Counted from the first letter of the stretch, positions 54,412 to 63,094 are shown. The stretch: 64,000 nucleotides of DNA from Zhenhengia yiwuensis (GCF_014384995.1 NZ_JACRSY010000004.1:112082-176081), one strand, 5' to 3'. Notes: generated from the sequence alone by a model not told the origin. Numbers and translations: made by a program.

Positions 54412-54660
54412 AAATGAACGCGATGAAGAGACGAGTAGCTTACGAAATCTTTTTTCAGAGAGAGGATGCATTGGTGTGAGCATCTTTAAAAGATAATAAG
54501 TGAAGACCAGCTCTGAGTGATTGTAAACCAATCCGTTGACTACGTTATAGTCCTAACAAAGAGGTTTCGTTTTCGAAAACAATAAGGGTGGAACCGCGGG
54601 AATTGTACTCTCGTCCCTTTTCTAGAGCTTGTGGCTAGGAAAGGACGGGAGTTTTTTTAT
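54412..54660 (+). ncRNA. T-box riboswitch, threonine-specific
   Basis: Stem I opens with GATGAAGAG and an AGTA turn; the probable specifier codon ACC (Thr) lies at 54506-54508 in GAAGACCAG. The universal T-box AAGGGTGGAACCGCGGG is at 54584-54600. Uncharged tRNA-Thr would stabilise the antiterminator and turn on both thrS genes. Confidence 0.93.
54607..54657 (+). terminator. T-box terminator
   Basis: ACTCTCGTCC...CTAG pairs with CTAG...GGACGGGAGT, followed by a run of seven T. It competes with the T-box antiterminator. Confidence 0.9.
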
Positions 54661-54712
54661 TGCCTAGGGCTTTAGTATAGTACACAAACTATATAAAGGA
54701 GAAAGAATAGGT

Positions 54713-56641
54713 ATGATTAACATTACTTTAAAAGATGGCAGTCAGAAACAATACGAAGCAGGCATTTCTGTTTTAGAGGTTGCTAAAGATCTTAGTGAAG
54801 GGTTAGCGCGTAATGCATGTTGTGGTCTTATAAATGGGGAAAGGGTAGATCTTAGAACAACTCTTAATGAAGATTGTAATTTAGAGATTTTAACTTTTAA
54901 TGACCAAGATGGTAAATGGGCATTCCGTCATACAGCAGCGCATATGTTAGCTCAAGCTGTAAAAAGACTTTATCCAGATGTAAAACTTGCTATTGGACCA
55001 GCTATTGAAGATGGTTTCTACTATGACTTTGACCGTGATAAAGCATTCACAGAAGAAGAATTTGCGGCTATTGAAGCAGAGATGAAAAAAATCGCAAAAG
55101 AGAAACTTCCTATTGAAAGATTTGAGCTTCCACGTGAAGAAGCGATTAAACTTATGGAAGAGGCTGGTGAGCCATACAAAGTAGAACTTATTAATGATTT
55201 ACCAGAAGGTGAAGTGATTTCTTTCTATAGACAAGGTGAATTTGTAGATCTATGTGCAGGGCCTCATCTTATGAGTACAAAACCAGTAGAAGCAGTGAAA
55301 CTTTTATCAGCAGCGGGTGCATACTGGAAAGGTAGCGAGAAAAATAAAATGCTTTCTCGTATTTATGCAACAGCTTTCACAAAGAAATCAGAACTTAATG
55401 AGCACTTAGAAAAACTTGAAGAGGCTAAAAAACGTGACCACCGTAAACTTGGTCGTGAACTTGAACTTTTCACTATTTTAGATGAAGGTCCAGGTTTCCC
55501 ATTCTTCTTACCAAAAGGAATGGAACTTAGAAATACACTTATTAACTACTGGAGAGAAATTCATAAAAAAGCAGGTTATAAAGAAATTTCTACACCAATT
55601 ATCTTAAATAAAGATCTATGGCTTACAAGTGGTCACTGGGATCACTACCGTGAAAATATGTACACAACAGTTATTGATGAAATGGACTATGCGATTAAAC
55701 CAATGAACTGTCCAGGTGGTATGCTTGTTTATAAAACAAAAATGCGTTCTTACCGTGACCTTCCACTCCGTATGGGTGAGCTTGGTTTAGTACATCGTCA
55801 TGAGCTTTCAGGTGCACTTCATGGTCTTATGAGAGTACGTAACTTTACACAAGATGATGCGCATATCTTCATGCTACCAGAGCAAATTAAAGATGAAATA
55901 AAAGGTGTTGTAAGACTAATTGATGAAGTGTATAAAGCATTTGGCTTTAAATATAAAGTAGAAGTCTCTACAAGACCTGAAGATAGCATGGGTTCAGATG
56001 AAGCATGGGAAACAGCAACAGAAGCATTAATTGAAGCTTTAACAGATATGGGATATGACTACAAAATTAACGAAGGGGATGGGGCTTTCTATGGTCCTAA
56101 AATCGACTTCAAGCTTGAAGACTGCCTAGGCAGGACATGGCAATGTGGTACAATTCAGTTAGACTTCCAACTTCCAGAACGTTTTGAACTTGAGTATATT
56201 GGTGCAGATGGAGAGAAACATCGTCCTGTTATGATTCACCGTGTTGTACTGGGTAGTATTGAACGTTTCATTGGTGTTATTACAGAACATTTTGCAGGAG
56301 CATTCCCAACATGGCTTGCACCAGTACAAGTCAAAGTACTTCCTATTTCAGAGAAATATCATGCTTATGCAGCTAAAGTACAAGATGCTTTAGAAGAAGC
56401 TGGTCTTAGAGTAGAAAGAGATGAGCGTGCAGAAAAGATTGGTTACAAAATCCGTGAAGCACGTATGGAAAGAGTACCGTACATTTTAGTAGTAGGGGCT
56501 CAGGAAGAAGAAGAGGGTAAAGTTGCTGTAAGAAGTAGAGAAAATGGTGAAGAAGGCCAAATGGATTTACAAGCCTTTATTCAGAGAATAACTGAAGAAG
56601 TTCAGACAAAATACAATTATTTAGTAGGCAAACAAGCTTAA
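54713..56641 (+). CDS. thrS: Threonyl-tRNA synthetase (canonical copy)
   Basis: This 642-residue class II synthetase has a TGS domain (1-60), an editing domain with His73/His77 (HTAAH) and the C-x3-H of DLCAGPHL, a catalytic core (~245-535) and an anticodon-binding domain. Zinc ligands are Cys in MNCPGG, His in TQDDAH and His in IHRVV. Motif 2 reads HELSGALHGLMRVR. It is followed after 21 bases by a second ThrRS gene. AAGGAG lies upstream. Both are behind one T-box. Confidence 0.97.
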   Translation: MINITLKDGSQKQYEAGISVLEVAKDLSEGLARNACCGLINGERVDLRTTLNEDCNLEILTFNDQDGKWAFRHTAAHMLAQAVKRLYPDVKLAIGPAIEDGFYYDFDRDKAFTEEEFAAIEAEMKKIAKEKLPIERFELPREEAIKLMEEAGEPYKVELINDLPEGEVISFYRQGEFVDLCAGPHLMSTKPVEAVKLLSAAGAYWKGSEKNKMLSRIYATAFTKKSELNEHLEKLEEAKKRDHRKLGRELELFTILDEGPGFPFFLPKGMELRNTLINYWREIHKKAGYKEISTPIILNKDLWLTSGHWDHYRENMYTTVIDEMDYAIKPMNCPGGMLVYKTKMRSYRDLPLRMGELGLVHRHELSGALHGLMRVRNFTQDDAHIFMLPEQIKDEIKGVVRLIDEVYKAFGFKYKVEVSTRPEDSMGSDEAWETATEALIEALTDMGYDYKINEGDGAFYGPKIDFKLEDCLGRTWQCGTIQLDFQLPERFELEYIGADGEKHRPVMIHRVVLGSIERFIGVITEHFAGAFPTWLAPVQVKVLPISEKYHAYAAKVQDALEEAGLRVERDERAEKIGYKIREARMERVPYILVVGAQEEEEGKVAVRSRENGEEGQMDLQAFIQRITEEVQTKYNYLVGKQA

Positions 56642-56662
56642 TATACATTACAGAGGTGAAAT

Positions 56663-58636
56663 ATGATTAATATTACTTTAAAAGATGGTACTAAGAAGCA
56701 GTACGAAGCAGGCATTACTATTTTAGATATTGCTAAAGATCTTAGTGAAGGTTTAGCGAGAGCAGCATGTGCTGGTAAACTTAATGGAGAAATGGTAGAC
56801 CTTAGAACACCTATTACAGAAGATGCAAATCTTGAGATTCTTACATTTAATGATAAAGAAGGTAAATGGGCATTCCGCCATACAGCAGCGCATATTCTTG
56901 CACAAGCTGTTAAAAATCTTTACCCAGATGTAAAACTTGCTATTGGGCCAGCTATTGAAGATGGTTTCTACTATGACTTCGACCGTGATAAAGCATTCAC
57001 AGAAGAAGAATTTGCGGCTATTGAAGCGGAAATGAAAAAAATCGTAAAAGCAAAACTTCCTATTGAAAGATTTGAGCTTCCACGTGAAGAAGCGATTAAA
57101 CTTATGGAAGAGGCTGGCGAACCATACAAAGTAGAACTTATTCGTGACTTACCAGAAGGTGAAGTGATTTCTTTCTATAAACAAGGTGAATTTGTAGACT
57201 TATGTGCAGGTCCTCACCTTATGAGCACAAAACCAGTTGATGCTTTCAAAATTCTTTATGCAGCAGGTGCATACTGGAAAGGGAATGAGAAAAACAAAAT
57301 GCTTGCACGTATTTATGCAACAGCATTCCCTAAAAAAGCAGAGCTTAAAGAGCACTTAGAAAAGCTTGAAGAAGCTAAAAAACGTGACCACAATAAATTA
57401 GGTCGCGAACTTAAACTCTTCACAACTGATGAATCAGTAGGTCAAGGGCTTCCACTTATGATGCCAAAAGGGGCGCGTGTTATCCAAACACTTCAAAGAT
57501 GGGTAGAAGATGAAGAAGAAAGACGTGGTTATGTCCTTACAAAAACACCTAGTATGGCTAAAAACGATCTTTACAAAATTTCAGGTCACTGGGATCATTA
57601 TAAAGATGGTATGTTTGTAATGGGTGAAGAAGAAACAGATAATGAAATCATTGCCCTTAGACCAATGACATGTCCATTCCAATTCTGTATTTACAATGCA
57701 GAACAACACAGCTACCGTGATCTTCCAATTCGCTATGCTGAAACGGCTACACTTGCAAGAAATGAATCATCAGGAGAAATGCATGGCCTTATCCGTGTAA
57801 GACAATTCACACTTGCTGATGGTCATATCGTATGTACACCAGAACAACTTGAAGATGAGTTCAAAGGTTGTCTTGACCTTATTAAATACATTATGGGTAC
57901 ACTTGGTATCGATAAAGATATTACTTACAGATTCTCTAAATGGGATCCATCAAATACTGAAAAGTATATTGATAACCCTGTAGCTTGGGAAGAAACTCAA
58001 GTAATCATGAAAAACATTTTAGATCACCTTGAAATTGACTACACAGAAGCAGAAGGTGAAGCTGCATTCTATGGTCCAAAACTTGATATTCAGTTTAAAA
58101 ACGTTCATGGTAAAGAAGATACAATTATCACTATCCAAATCGACTTTGCACTTGCAGAACGTTTTGGTATGACTTATGTTGATTCAAATGGTGAGAAAAA
58201 ACGTCCATATATCATTCACCGTTCATCAATCGGATGCTACGAAAGAACACTTGCAATGCTTATTGAAAAATATGCAGGTGCATTCCCTGCATGGCTTGCT
58301 CCAACTGCTGTAAAAGTACTTCCAATTTCTGATAAATATGCAGATTATGCAGCAGAAGTTGTAAAAGCCCTTAAAGATAGTGGCGTAAAAGTAGAGGCTG
58401 ATTACAGAACAGAAAAGATTGGTTATAAAATCCGTGAAGCACGTATGGAAAGAATACCTTATATCTTAGTAGTAGGTATGGATGAAGAAGCAAACAGAAC
58501 GGTATCTGTAAGAAGCAGACAAAATGGTGATGAAGGTGCGCAGGCATTAGATGCATTTGTAACACGCATTTCAAATGAAATTAAAACTAGATATAATTAC
58601 CACTTAGAAATGAAGGCAGAAACAGAGACTAACTAG
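56663..58636 (+). CDS. Second threonyl-tRNA synthetase with divergent catalytic core
   Basis: This 657-residue paralogue of the preceding gene has TGS and editing domains (to ~245) almost the same as copy 1, down to synonymous sites. Its catalytic core is clearly different: TCPFQF for NCPGGM, NESSGEMHGL for HELSGALHGL, TLADGH for TQDDAH, HRSSIGCYER for HRVVLGSIER. The three zinc ligands are kept, so it should be active. The anticodon domain is again similar. Possible roles are stress or zinc supply back-up, or resistance to a ThrRS inhibitor. Role is inference. Confidence 0.93.
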   Translation: MINITLKDGTKKQYEAGITILDIAKDLSEGLARAACAGKLNGEMVDLRTPITEDANLEILTFNDKEGKWAFRHTAAHILAQAVKNLYPDVKLAIGPAIEDGFYYDFDRDKAFTEEEFAAIEAEMKKIVKAKLPIERFELPREEAIKLMEEAGEPYKVELIRDLPEGEVISFYKQGEFVDLCAGPHLMSTKPVDAFKILYAAGAYWKGNEKNKMLARIYATAFPKKAELKEHLEKLEEAKKRDHNKLGRELKLFTTDESVGQGLPLMMPKGARVIQTLQRWVEDEEERRGYVLTKTPSMAKNDLYKISGHWDHYKDGMFVMGEEETDNEIIALRPMTCPFQFCIYNAEQHSYRDLPIRYAETATLARNESSGEMHGLIRVRQFTLADGHIVCTPEQLEDEFKGCLDLIKYIMGTLGIDKDITYRFSKWDPSNTEKYIDNPVAWEETQVIMKNILDHLEIDYTEAEGEAAFYGPKLDIQFKNVHGKEDTIITIQIDFALAERFGMTYVDSNGEKKRPYIIHRSSIGCYERTLAMLIEKYAGAFPAWLAPTAVKVLPISDKYADYAAEVVKALKDSGVKVEADYRTEKIGYKIREARMERIPYILVVGMDEEANRTVSVRSRQNGDEGAQALDAFVTRISNEIKTRYNYHLEMKAETETN

Positions 58637-58665
58637 TTGACAAAGCTATTTGCTTGTGCTATCAT
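58637..58665 (+). promoter_or_regulatory. SigA promoter of the infC operon
   Basis: TTGACA (58637-58642) begins right after the preceding stop codon; TATCAT follows at 58660-58665 after 17 bases. Confidence 0.8.
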
Positions 58666-58671
58666 TTCATA

Positions 58672-58820
58672 TGTTGAATACAGGCGCAAGTAGAAGCTTT
58701 CTCTTCTCACCTTACAACGCTAAAGTTCGTAAGGTCATACTAATTGAATTTTTTAAATCGTCAGATTTAGTATGTATATAAGAGAAGTGGATAGACTAGG
58801 TGTCTATCCACTTTCATTTT
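58672..58820 (+). ncRNA. infC-rpmI-rplT leader, probable L20-binding attenuator
   Basis: The leader contains several stems (for example CCTTAC/GTAAGG at ~58709-58733, and ATACTAA/TTAGTAT). It ends in a 10-bp hairpin GTGGATAGAC/GTCTATCCAC (58787-58811) followed by TTTCATTTT. In Bacillus this operon is repressed by L20 through premature termination; position and layout match, but I did not confirm the binding motif. Confidence 0.6.
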
Positions 58821-58887
58821 GCGGAGCGTTCACACCTACGCAAAAAGGTGTTTTATCAATACAGGCAAACAAATTTAGGAGGTGCCC

Positions 58888-59394
58888 ATTATTAGCGAAT
58901 TAATGATTAACGAGCAAATTCGTGACAAAGAAGTCAGACTTGTTGGTGTAGATGGAGAGCAAATTGGTATTGTATCAATTAAAGAAGCTCAACAAATGGC
59001 TAGCGAGAAAAATCTTGATCTTGTAAAAATTGCTCCACAAGCAAAACCACCAGTATGTAAGATTATGGATTACGGTAAGTATAAGTTTGATGCAGCTAAG
59101 AAAGAAAAAGAAGCACGCAAAAAACAAAAAACTATTAGTGTTAAAGAGGTTAGATTATCAGCAAGTATCGATAAACATGACTTTGAGACTAAAATCCGTA
59201 ATGCACAAAAATTCCTTAAAGCAGGGGACAAAGTGAAAATTTCAGTTATGTTCCGTGGTCGTGAAATGATGCATACACAAAAAGGTATTGAAATTTTAGA
59301 TCAAGCAATGGGACTTCTAGAAGAGGTTGGCGTAGCTGAAAACAAGCCTAAATTAGAAGGCAGAAACATGGCTATCGTGGTAGCACCAAAATAG
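58888..59394 (+). CDS. infC: Translation initiation factor IF-3, probable AUU start
   Basis: This 168-residue factor prevents premature 50S joining and proofreads the initiator codon. The sequence MINEQIRDKEVRLVG, then APQAKPPVCKIMDYGKYKF and KEVRLSASIDKHDF, is typical. AGGAGG (58877-58882) is followed after 5 bases by ATT-ATT-AGC. infC genes classically start with AUU, allowing autoregulation. An in-frame GTG at 58882 overlaps the ribosome binding site, and ATG 58903 would cut the conserved N-terminus. Confidence 0.93.
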   Translation: MISELMINEQIRDKEVRLVGVDGEQIGIVSIKEAQQMASEKNLDLVKIAPQAKPPVCKIMDYGKYKFDAAKKEKEARKKQKTISVKEVRLSASIDKHDFETKIRNAQKFLKAGDKVKISVMFRGREMMHTQKGIEILDQAMGLLEEVGVAENKPKLEGRNMAIVVAPK

Positions 59395-59441
59395 TTACCT
59401 TAAGATAAAATATATATTTATTAAAAAGGAGGATCCTTACC

Positions 59442-59639
59442 ATGGCTAAATTAAAAACAAATAGAGCAGCAGCAAAACGTTTTAAAGTTACAGGATCAGG
59501 CAAACTTAAAAGATCAAAAGCATACACAAGTCACATCTTAACAAAAAAATCTCCAAAGAGAAAACGTAACTTAAGACATGCAGGACTTGTTGACTCAACA
59601 AACGAAAAACAAATGAAACGTTTATTACCATATCTATAA
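59442..59639 (+). CDS. rpmI: 50S ribosomal protein L35
   Basis: This 65-residue, very basic protein has the L35 pattern MAKLKTNRAAAKRFK, then KLKRSKAYTSHIL and KRKRNLR. AAGGAGG lies upstream. Middle gene of infC-rpmI-rplT. Confidence 0.97.
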   Translation: MAKLKTNRAAAKRFKVTGSGKLKRSKAYTSHILTKKSPKRKRNLRHAGLVDSTNEKQMKRLLPYL

Positions 59640-59664
59640 GAAAAAGCAGTAGGAGGTTAGGAAC

Positions 59665-60021
59665 ATGGCGAGAGTAAAAGGTGGCATGGCTACTAAAAAA
59701 AGACGTAATAGAGTATTAAAATTAGCTAAAGGCTATAGAGGCGCAAAATCTAAACAATTCAGAACAGCTAAACAAGCTGTAATGAAATCTTTAAACTATG
59801 CATACGCTGGTAGAAAACAAAGAAAACGTGAATTCAGAACATTATGGATTGCTCGTATCAATGCAGCAGCTCGTATGAATGGTTTAACATACAGCCGTTT
59901 CATGAACGGACTTAAAAATGCTAATATCACAATCAACAGAAAAATGTTATCTGATATGGCAATCAACGATGCAGCAGCTTTCACACAATTAGTTGAAACA
60001 GCTAAAGCTAACTTAAAATAA
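59665..60021 (+). CDS. rplT: 50S ribosomal protein L20
   Basis: This 118-residue basic protein has MARVKGG, KGYRGAKSKQFRTAKQAV, YAGRKQRKREFR and LWIARINAAAR, all typical of L20. It helps 23S assembly and in Firmicutes represses its own operon. AGGAGG lies upstream and a strong terminator follows. Confidence 0.98.
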   Translation: MARVKGGMATKKRRNRVLKLAKGYRGAKSKQFRTAKQAVMKSLNYAYAGRKQRKREFRTLWIARINAAARMNGLTYSRFMNGLKNANITINRKMLSDMAINDAAAFTQLVETAKANLK

Positions 60022-60040
60022 TTAAGTAATTGATAGAGGA

Positions 60041-60070
60041 GACCTAGGTATTTTACCTAGGTCTTTTTTT
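60041..60070 (+). terminator. Terminator of infC-rpmI-rplT
   Basis: A perfect 10-bp stem GACCTAGGTA/TACCTAGGTC with a TTT loop is followed by seven T. Confidence 0.92.
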
Positions 60071-60397
60071 ATTCTTAGAAACTCCTACTTTTTAGAATAC
60101 CCTATTCTATAATTCTTAGAGAATAATACACAAGAGCGAACTTTAATTCATTTTGATATGTCTTATAAAAGAGACAACATAAAAGAACCTATAAAGATCA
60201 AAAAATATTATTAGTAACTTTATTGCAAGAAGGGTATGCAAACTAGCATTTCAGAGAGTAGGTAACACAAAAAGGTATAGCGTTTGATTATAAGATATAT
60301 AAAGTTGCTAGAGGTATTAGGAATGAGAAAAGTATTGTTGAGAAAGCTAATAGATTAGTCTCTTTAATATGAGTATAATAGAAGAAAGAAAATGTAT
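60071..60397. other. Intergenic stretch without a recognisable gene
   Basis: The stretch is A+T-rich. A region near 60229-60372 has short, broken open frames (for example one reading YKIYKVARGIRNEKSIVEKA) that could be a decayed gene, but I recognise no family. TATAAT at 60374-60379 may be the -10 for the following leader; no good -35 is visible. Confidence 0.4.
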
Positions 60398-60408
60398 AGG
60401 AGGAAAAG

Positions 60409-60459
60409 ATGATGCGATGTAGTTTAGTTGGTAGTTGCTCATGCAGGATCTATTTATAG
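60409..60459 (+). CDS. Putative Cys-rich leader peptide (16 residues)
   Basis: A mini-ORF MMRCSLVGSCSCRIYL follows a perfect AGGAGG (60398-60403) at normal spacing, especially for its second ATG (60412). Three of 16 residues are cysteine. It overlaps the 5' side of a predicted RNA structure and precedes the CD3324-family gene, so it may be an attenuation peptide. Not proven to be translated. Confidence 0.45.
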   Translation: MMRCSLVGSCSCRIYL

Positions 60460-60530
60460 ATAAGGCGATTGCCTGTTTGAGCTGTATATTTTAAGGGTCG
60501 CCTGCTCTATTTCATAGATAGCCTGCAACC
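60427..60530 (+). ncRNA. Predicted structured leader RNA before the CD3324-family gene
   Basis: TGCAGG-ATCTAT (60442-60453) pairs with ATAGAT-(AG)-CCTGCA (60514-60527), and inside it GGCGA (60464-60468) pairs with TCGCC (60498-60502). The long-range nested stems imply a folded RNA. I know no riboswitch class with this sequence. There is no T tract, so control would act on translation or RNA stability. Confidence 0.45.
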
Positions 60531-60565
60531 TTGGATAAAATAAAAATTCTAAGGAGCGATAGGCC

Positions 60566-60832
60566 ATGAAATATAGAAAAGCAGAGAGCGTGTTACCACA
60601 AGAATTATTAGAACAAATTCAGCAGTATATACAAGGTGAATATGTTTATATTCCTAATAAAAAGGGTATGAAAAAAGCATGGGGAGAGAAAACAGGGACA
60701 AGACATTATATTGCAGAGCGAAATGTAGGGATTAAAAAGCAATATTATAAAGGCAAGAAATGCGAAGAACTCGCTATGGAATACCACTTAAGCTTAGCTA
60801 GTATTAGGAAAATTGTTTATGGTAATAAATAA
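60566..60832 (+). CDS. CD3324-family protein (Mor-like helix-turn-helix)
   Basis: This 88-residue, basic protein opens with KYRKAESVLPQELLEQIQQYIQGEYVYIP, characteristic of the CD3324 family (named from Clostridioides difficile). It ends in a helix-turn-helix (GKKCEELAMEYHLSLASIRKIVY) like Mor/C phage activators. It likely binds DNA; targets unknown. AAGGAG lies upstream. Monocistronic, with a terminator after it and an elaborate leader before it. Confidence 0.85.
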   Translation: MKYRKAESVLPQELLEQIQQYIQGEYVYIPNKKGMKKAWGEKTGTRHYIAERNVGIKKQYYKGKKCEELAMEYHLSLASIRKIVYGNK

Positions 60833-60862
60833 TAAATAAGATAGAAAAGTTTTTTAGATTGA

Positions 60863-60916
60863 AAAACAGCCAGTAACTTCACTATGATAAACATAGAGAG
60901 CTTACTGGCTGTTTTG
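60863..60916 (+). terminator. Rho-independent terminator
   Basis: AAAACAGCCAGTAA (60863-60876) pairs with TTACTGGCTGTTTT (60902-60915), with an inner CTATG/CATAG stem; the T tract is the end of the arm. Confidence 0.85.
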
Positions 60917-60938
60917 ATGTAGGAAGGGGGAGCATGGA

Positions 60939-61403
60939 ATGATACAAATTACAGATACTTTAAGATTAAGGCCATATGACGGTAAGTGCAAATTTGCTCT
61001 TGAATGGTATCAGGATAGAGAACTTTTAGATTTAGTAGATGGTAAGGAAAGTAGACCTTATGATATGGAAAGGCTTATAAAGATGTATGAGTACTTAAGT
61101 AATAGGGGAGAACTTTATTTTATAGAGGTTAAACAGGGCAATGATTTTGTACCTATAGGAGACGTAACTTTATCTATGGAAGATTTACCTATCGTAATAG
61201 GTGAGAAGGGCTATAGAGGAGAAGGGATAGGAAGCAAAGTAATAGAAGCACTTAAACTGAGGGCAAGTGCATTAGGATATAAACAGTTAGGCGTAAGAGA
61301 AATTTATGATTATAATATAGCCTCACAAAAATTATTTAAAAAACAAGGATTTGATAAAGTCAAGAAAACCGATAAGGGTTATAGTTACAGATGTATACTA
61401 TAA
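60939..61403 (+). CDS. GNAT family N-acetyltransferase
   Basis: This is a 154-residue protein. Motif A is GEKGYRGEGIGSKVIEAL (R-G-E-G-I-G pyrophosphate loop) and the C-terminal motif is YNIASQKLFKKQGFDKV. GGAAGGGGG lies upstream. First of three closely spaced genes (gaps of 14 and 5 bases), likely one operon. Substrate unknown. Confidence 0.88.
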   Translation: MIQITDTLRLRPYDGKCKFALEWYQDRELLDLVDGKESRPYDMERLIKMYEYLSNRGELYFIEVKQGNDFVPIGDVTLSMEDLPIVIGEKGYRGEGIGSKVIEALKLRASALGYKQLGVREIYDYNIASQKLFKKQGFDKVKKTDKGYSYRCIL

Positions 61404-61417
61404 GGAAAGGGTAAAAA

Positions 61418-62302
61418 ATGAGAATAGTGTATTTAGATGAAACATATTTAGATAAGAGTGTGGCCTTAATGGCTAAGTATAATAAAGAGAAAAGGTATAA
61501 AATAGGTTATTGTAGTTTAAAGCCGGACAGTATAAGAAGAGATCTCAAGGAGTCTTTTGAAGATGAAGAGAACAAAACTATTGGAGTGATAGAACAAGGA
61601 GAGCTTATAGGTATAGTAGATTTACAAGTAGATTTAGAAAAACAGGTTATTGAAATGATAGGCCCCTTTATAGATAGAGAAGAAGAGAATGAATGGTTAT
61701 CTATAGCAAATGAAATGTGTCAGTTTATTTTTGAGGCGCTTGGTTTTACATATAAGTATTTATTTTTCATTCACCAAGAAAATCAAATTAATAAAAAATT
61801 ATTAAAGAATCTTGGGGCAACAAGTAGAGGGCATGAATATGTATTAGAATTAAAAAAAGAAAATGTGAAAGTACAGCTTTTATCTAAACGAATAGTAGAG
61901 GCTAGTCAGAATGTATATGAAGGGGTCCGAACATTTCATGATACAATCTGGCCAGGCGTGTACTATTCAGGAAAACAAATCATAGAAAAGCTAACTCACA
62001 GCCATCAACTTTTTATTGCTAAGAATAATCAAGAGTTAGAAGGATATATATTTGTGCAAAAGCAGTTAGAAGCAGAAAGCGGTTATATTCATTTCCTTGC
62101 TGTAAAAGAGAGGTATAGAAAGCAAGGTATAGGGAAAGCTTTGCTCACTAAAGCTATAGAATACTTGTTTAAAGAATCTCAAATCAAAAAAATTAGTTTG
62201 TGTGTAGAAGTTCTTAATGAAACGGCTATGCAGTTATATTTCGATGTAGGCTTTGAAGTGGAGAATGCATACACAGCCTACCAGATTCAGCATAAGGAGT
62301 AG
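61418..62302 (+). CDS. GNAT acetyltransferase with two GNAT-like halves
   Basis: This is a 294-residue protein. The C-terminal half (~160-294) is a canonical GNAT with FLAVKERYRKQGIGKALLTKA and LNETAMQLYFDVGFEVE. The N-terminal half (~1-150) looks like a degenerate GNAT fold (IGVIEQGELIGIVDLQVD, then IDREEENEWL in place of the Q/R-x-x-G-x-A loop). One active and one structural domain is the simplest reading. Substrate unknown. Confidence 0.85.
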   Translation: MRIVYLDETYLDKSVALMAKYNKEKRYKIGYCSLKPDSIRRDLKESFEDEENKTIGVIEQGELIGIVDLQVDLEKQVIEMIGPFIDREEENEWLSIANEMCQFIFEALGFTYKYLFFIHQENQINKKLLKNLGATSRGHEYVLELKKENVKVQLLSKRIVEASQNVYEGVRTFHDTIWPGVYYSGKQIIEKLTHSHQLFIAKNNQELEGYIFVQKQLEAESGYIHFLAVKERYRKQGIGKALLTKAIEYLFKESQIKKISLCVEVLNETAMQLYFDVGFEVENAYTAYQIQHKE

Positions 62303-62307
62303 AATGA

Positions 62308-62793
62308 ATGGATAAAATGGTACAGAAAATGCATGCTCTATTAAACCAGACCTATGAGCTATCAAGAAATGTATTAGAAGAGTTAACACATCAAGGAATG
62401 CAAGCAACACTAAAAAATTATTCAGGACATTACATTAAGATTAATGGGCAATATGAATATCAAGCTTATCCTATTCCGGTTATCATAGTAGAAGAGGTAG
62501 GGGATATAGGGATTAATCTTAATCAGATACACTTTGAATTCTTTGTAAAGAAAGAAGAGTTAGATGGATTTAAAGTAGCGGAGCTTTTAGAGGAAGGAGA
62601 CTTAGAATTTTATGGAGGAAAGGACTGTCTCCTAGATTTTTATAGTAAAGGGGATACGCCTAAACAAGTTATGGATAAAATAGGAGATTCAGATGAAGCT
62701 TATATAGGAATAGCTTGTTATAGAAATAAAGAGGAAAGCATAGAGGAGATTATCGCAGCATTCATAAGGATGAGAGATTTATTAAAGAAATAA
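62308..62793 (+). CDS. Conserved hypothetical cytosolic protein
   Basis: This 161-residue acidic protein has an N-terminal helix and then alternating strands (YIKINGQYEYQAYPIPVIIVEEVGDI and NQIHFEFFVK by key positions ~45-85) with a C-terminal helix. I recognise no domain. AAGGAG lies 8 bases before the ATG. It is co-transcribed with the two GNAT genes and ends at a strong terminator. Confidence 0.7.
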   Translation: MDKMVQKMHALLNQTYELSRNVLEELTHQGMQATLKNYSGHYIKINGQYEYQAYPIPVIIVEEVGDIGINLNQIHFEFFVKKEELDGFKVAELLEEGDLEFYGGKDCLLDFYSKGDTPKQVMDKIGDSDEAYIGIACYRNKEESIEEIIAAFIRMRDLLKK

Positions 62794-62835
62794 AATAACG
62801 GAAGACTGGAGAGACTCCAGTCTTCCGTTATTTGG
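62793..62835. terminator. Bidirectional terminator
   Basis: A perfect 19-bp stem (62793-62811 with 62815-62833) has a 3-base loop, between convergent genes. The stop codon of the minus-strand gene lies inside its right arm. Confidence 0.88.
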
Positions 62836-63094
62836 CGATGTATATAAAAAATATATTGGCTAGAATACATAAAATACAGCAGACAAAAGAAGTAACAAGA
62901 TAAAAATTTATTTTAAAGAATAGATGCATGAGCAGAAAAATAATACTTGAAAACAATAAGAAAACACAAATAAAGTTACTTACACTTAAGAAAAAACTTA
63001 TGATAACATAGCTTAAAAAGCAGATGCTGGCAATAGCACAGGTGCGATAGATTTGTTCATAGTTAATGGTATTGCTTTTCTTCTTGGTTTTCAT
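62828..63094 (-). CDS. Small membrane protein of unknown function
   Basis: This 88-residue protein has a charged N-terminus (MKTKKKSN) and about three hydrophobic segments (~18-38, 40-58, 62-86) of low complexity (F, I, L, C, S). AAGGAGG lies at proper distance before the ATG, which supports a real gene. No family recognised. Confidence 0.65.
   Translation of the reverse strand: MKTKKKSNTINYEQIYRTCAIASICFLSYVIISFFLSVSNFICVFLLFSSIIFLLMHLFFKINFYLVTSFVCCILCILANIFFIYIAK

Noticed and set aside
54308..54496. 62-codon plus-strand open frame overlapping the ytxC end
   Set aside because: It overlaps ytxC in another frame and runs through the thrS promoter and T-box stem I; no ribosome binding site or family.
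60229..60372. Transposase or integrase remnant
   Set aside because: Short broken frames look protein-like but match no family I can name, and no inverted repeats flank them.
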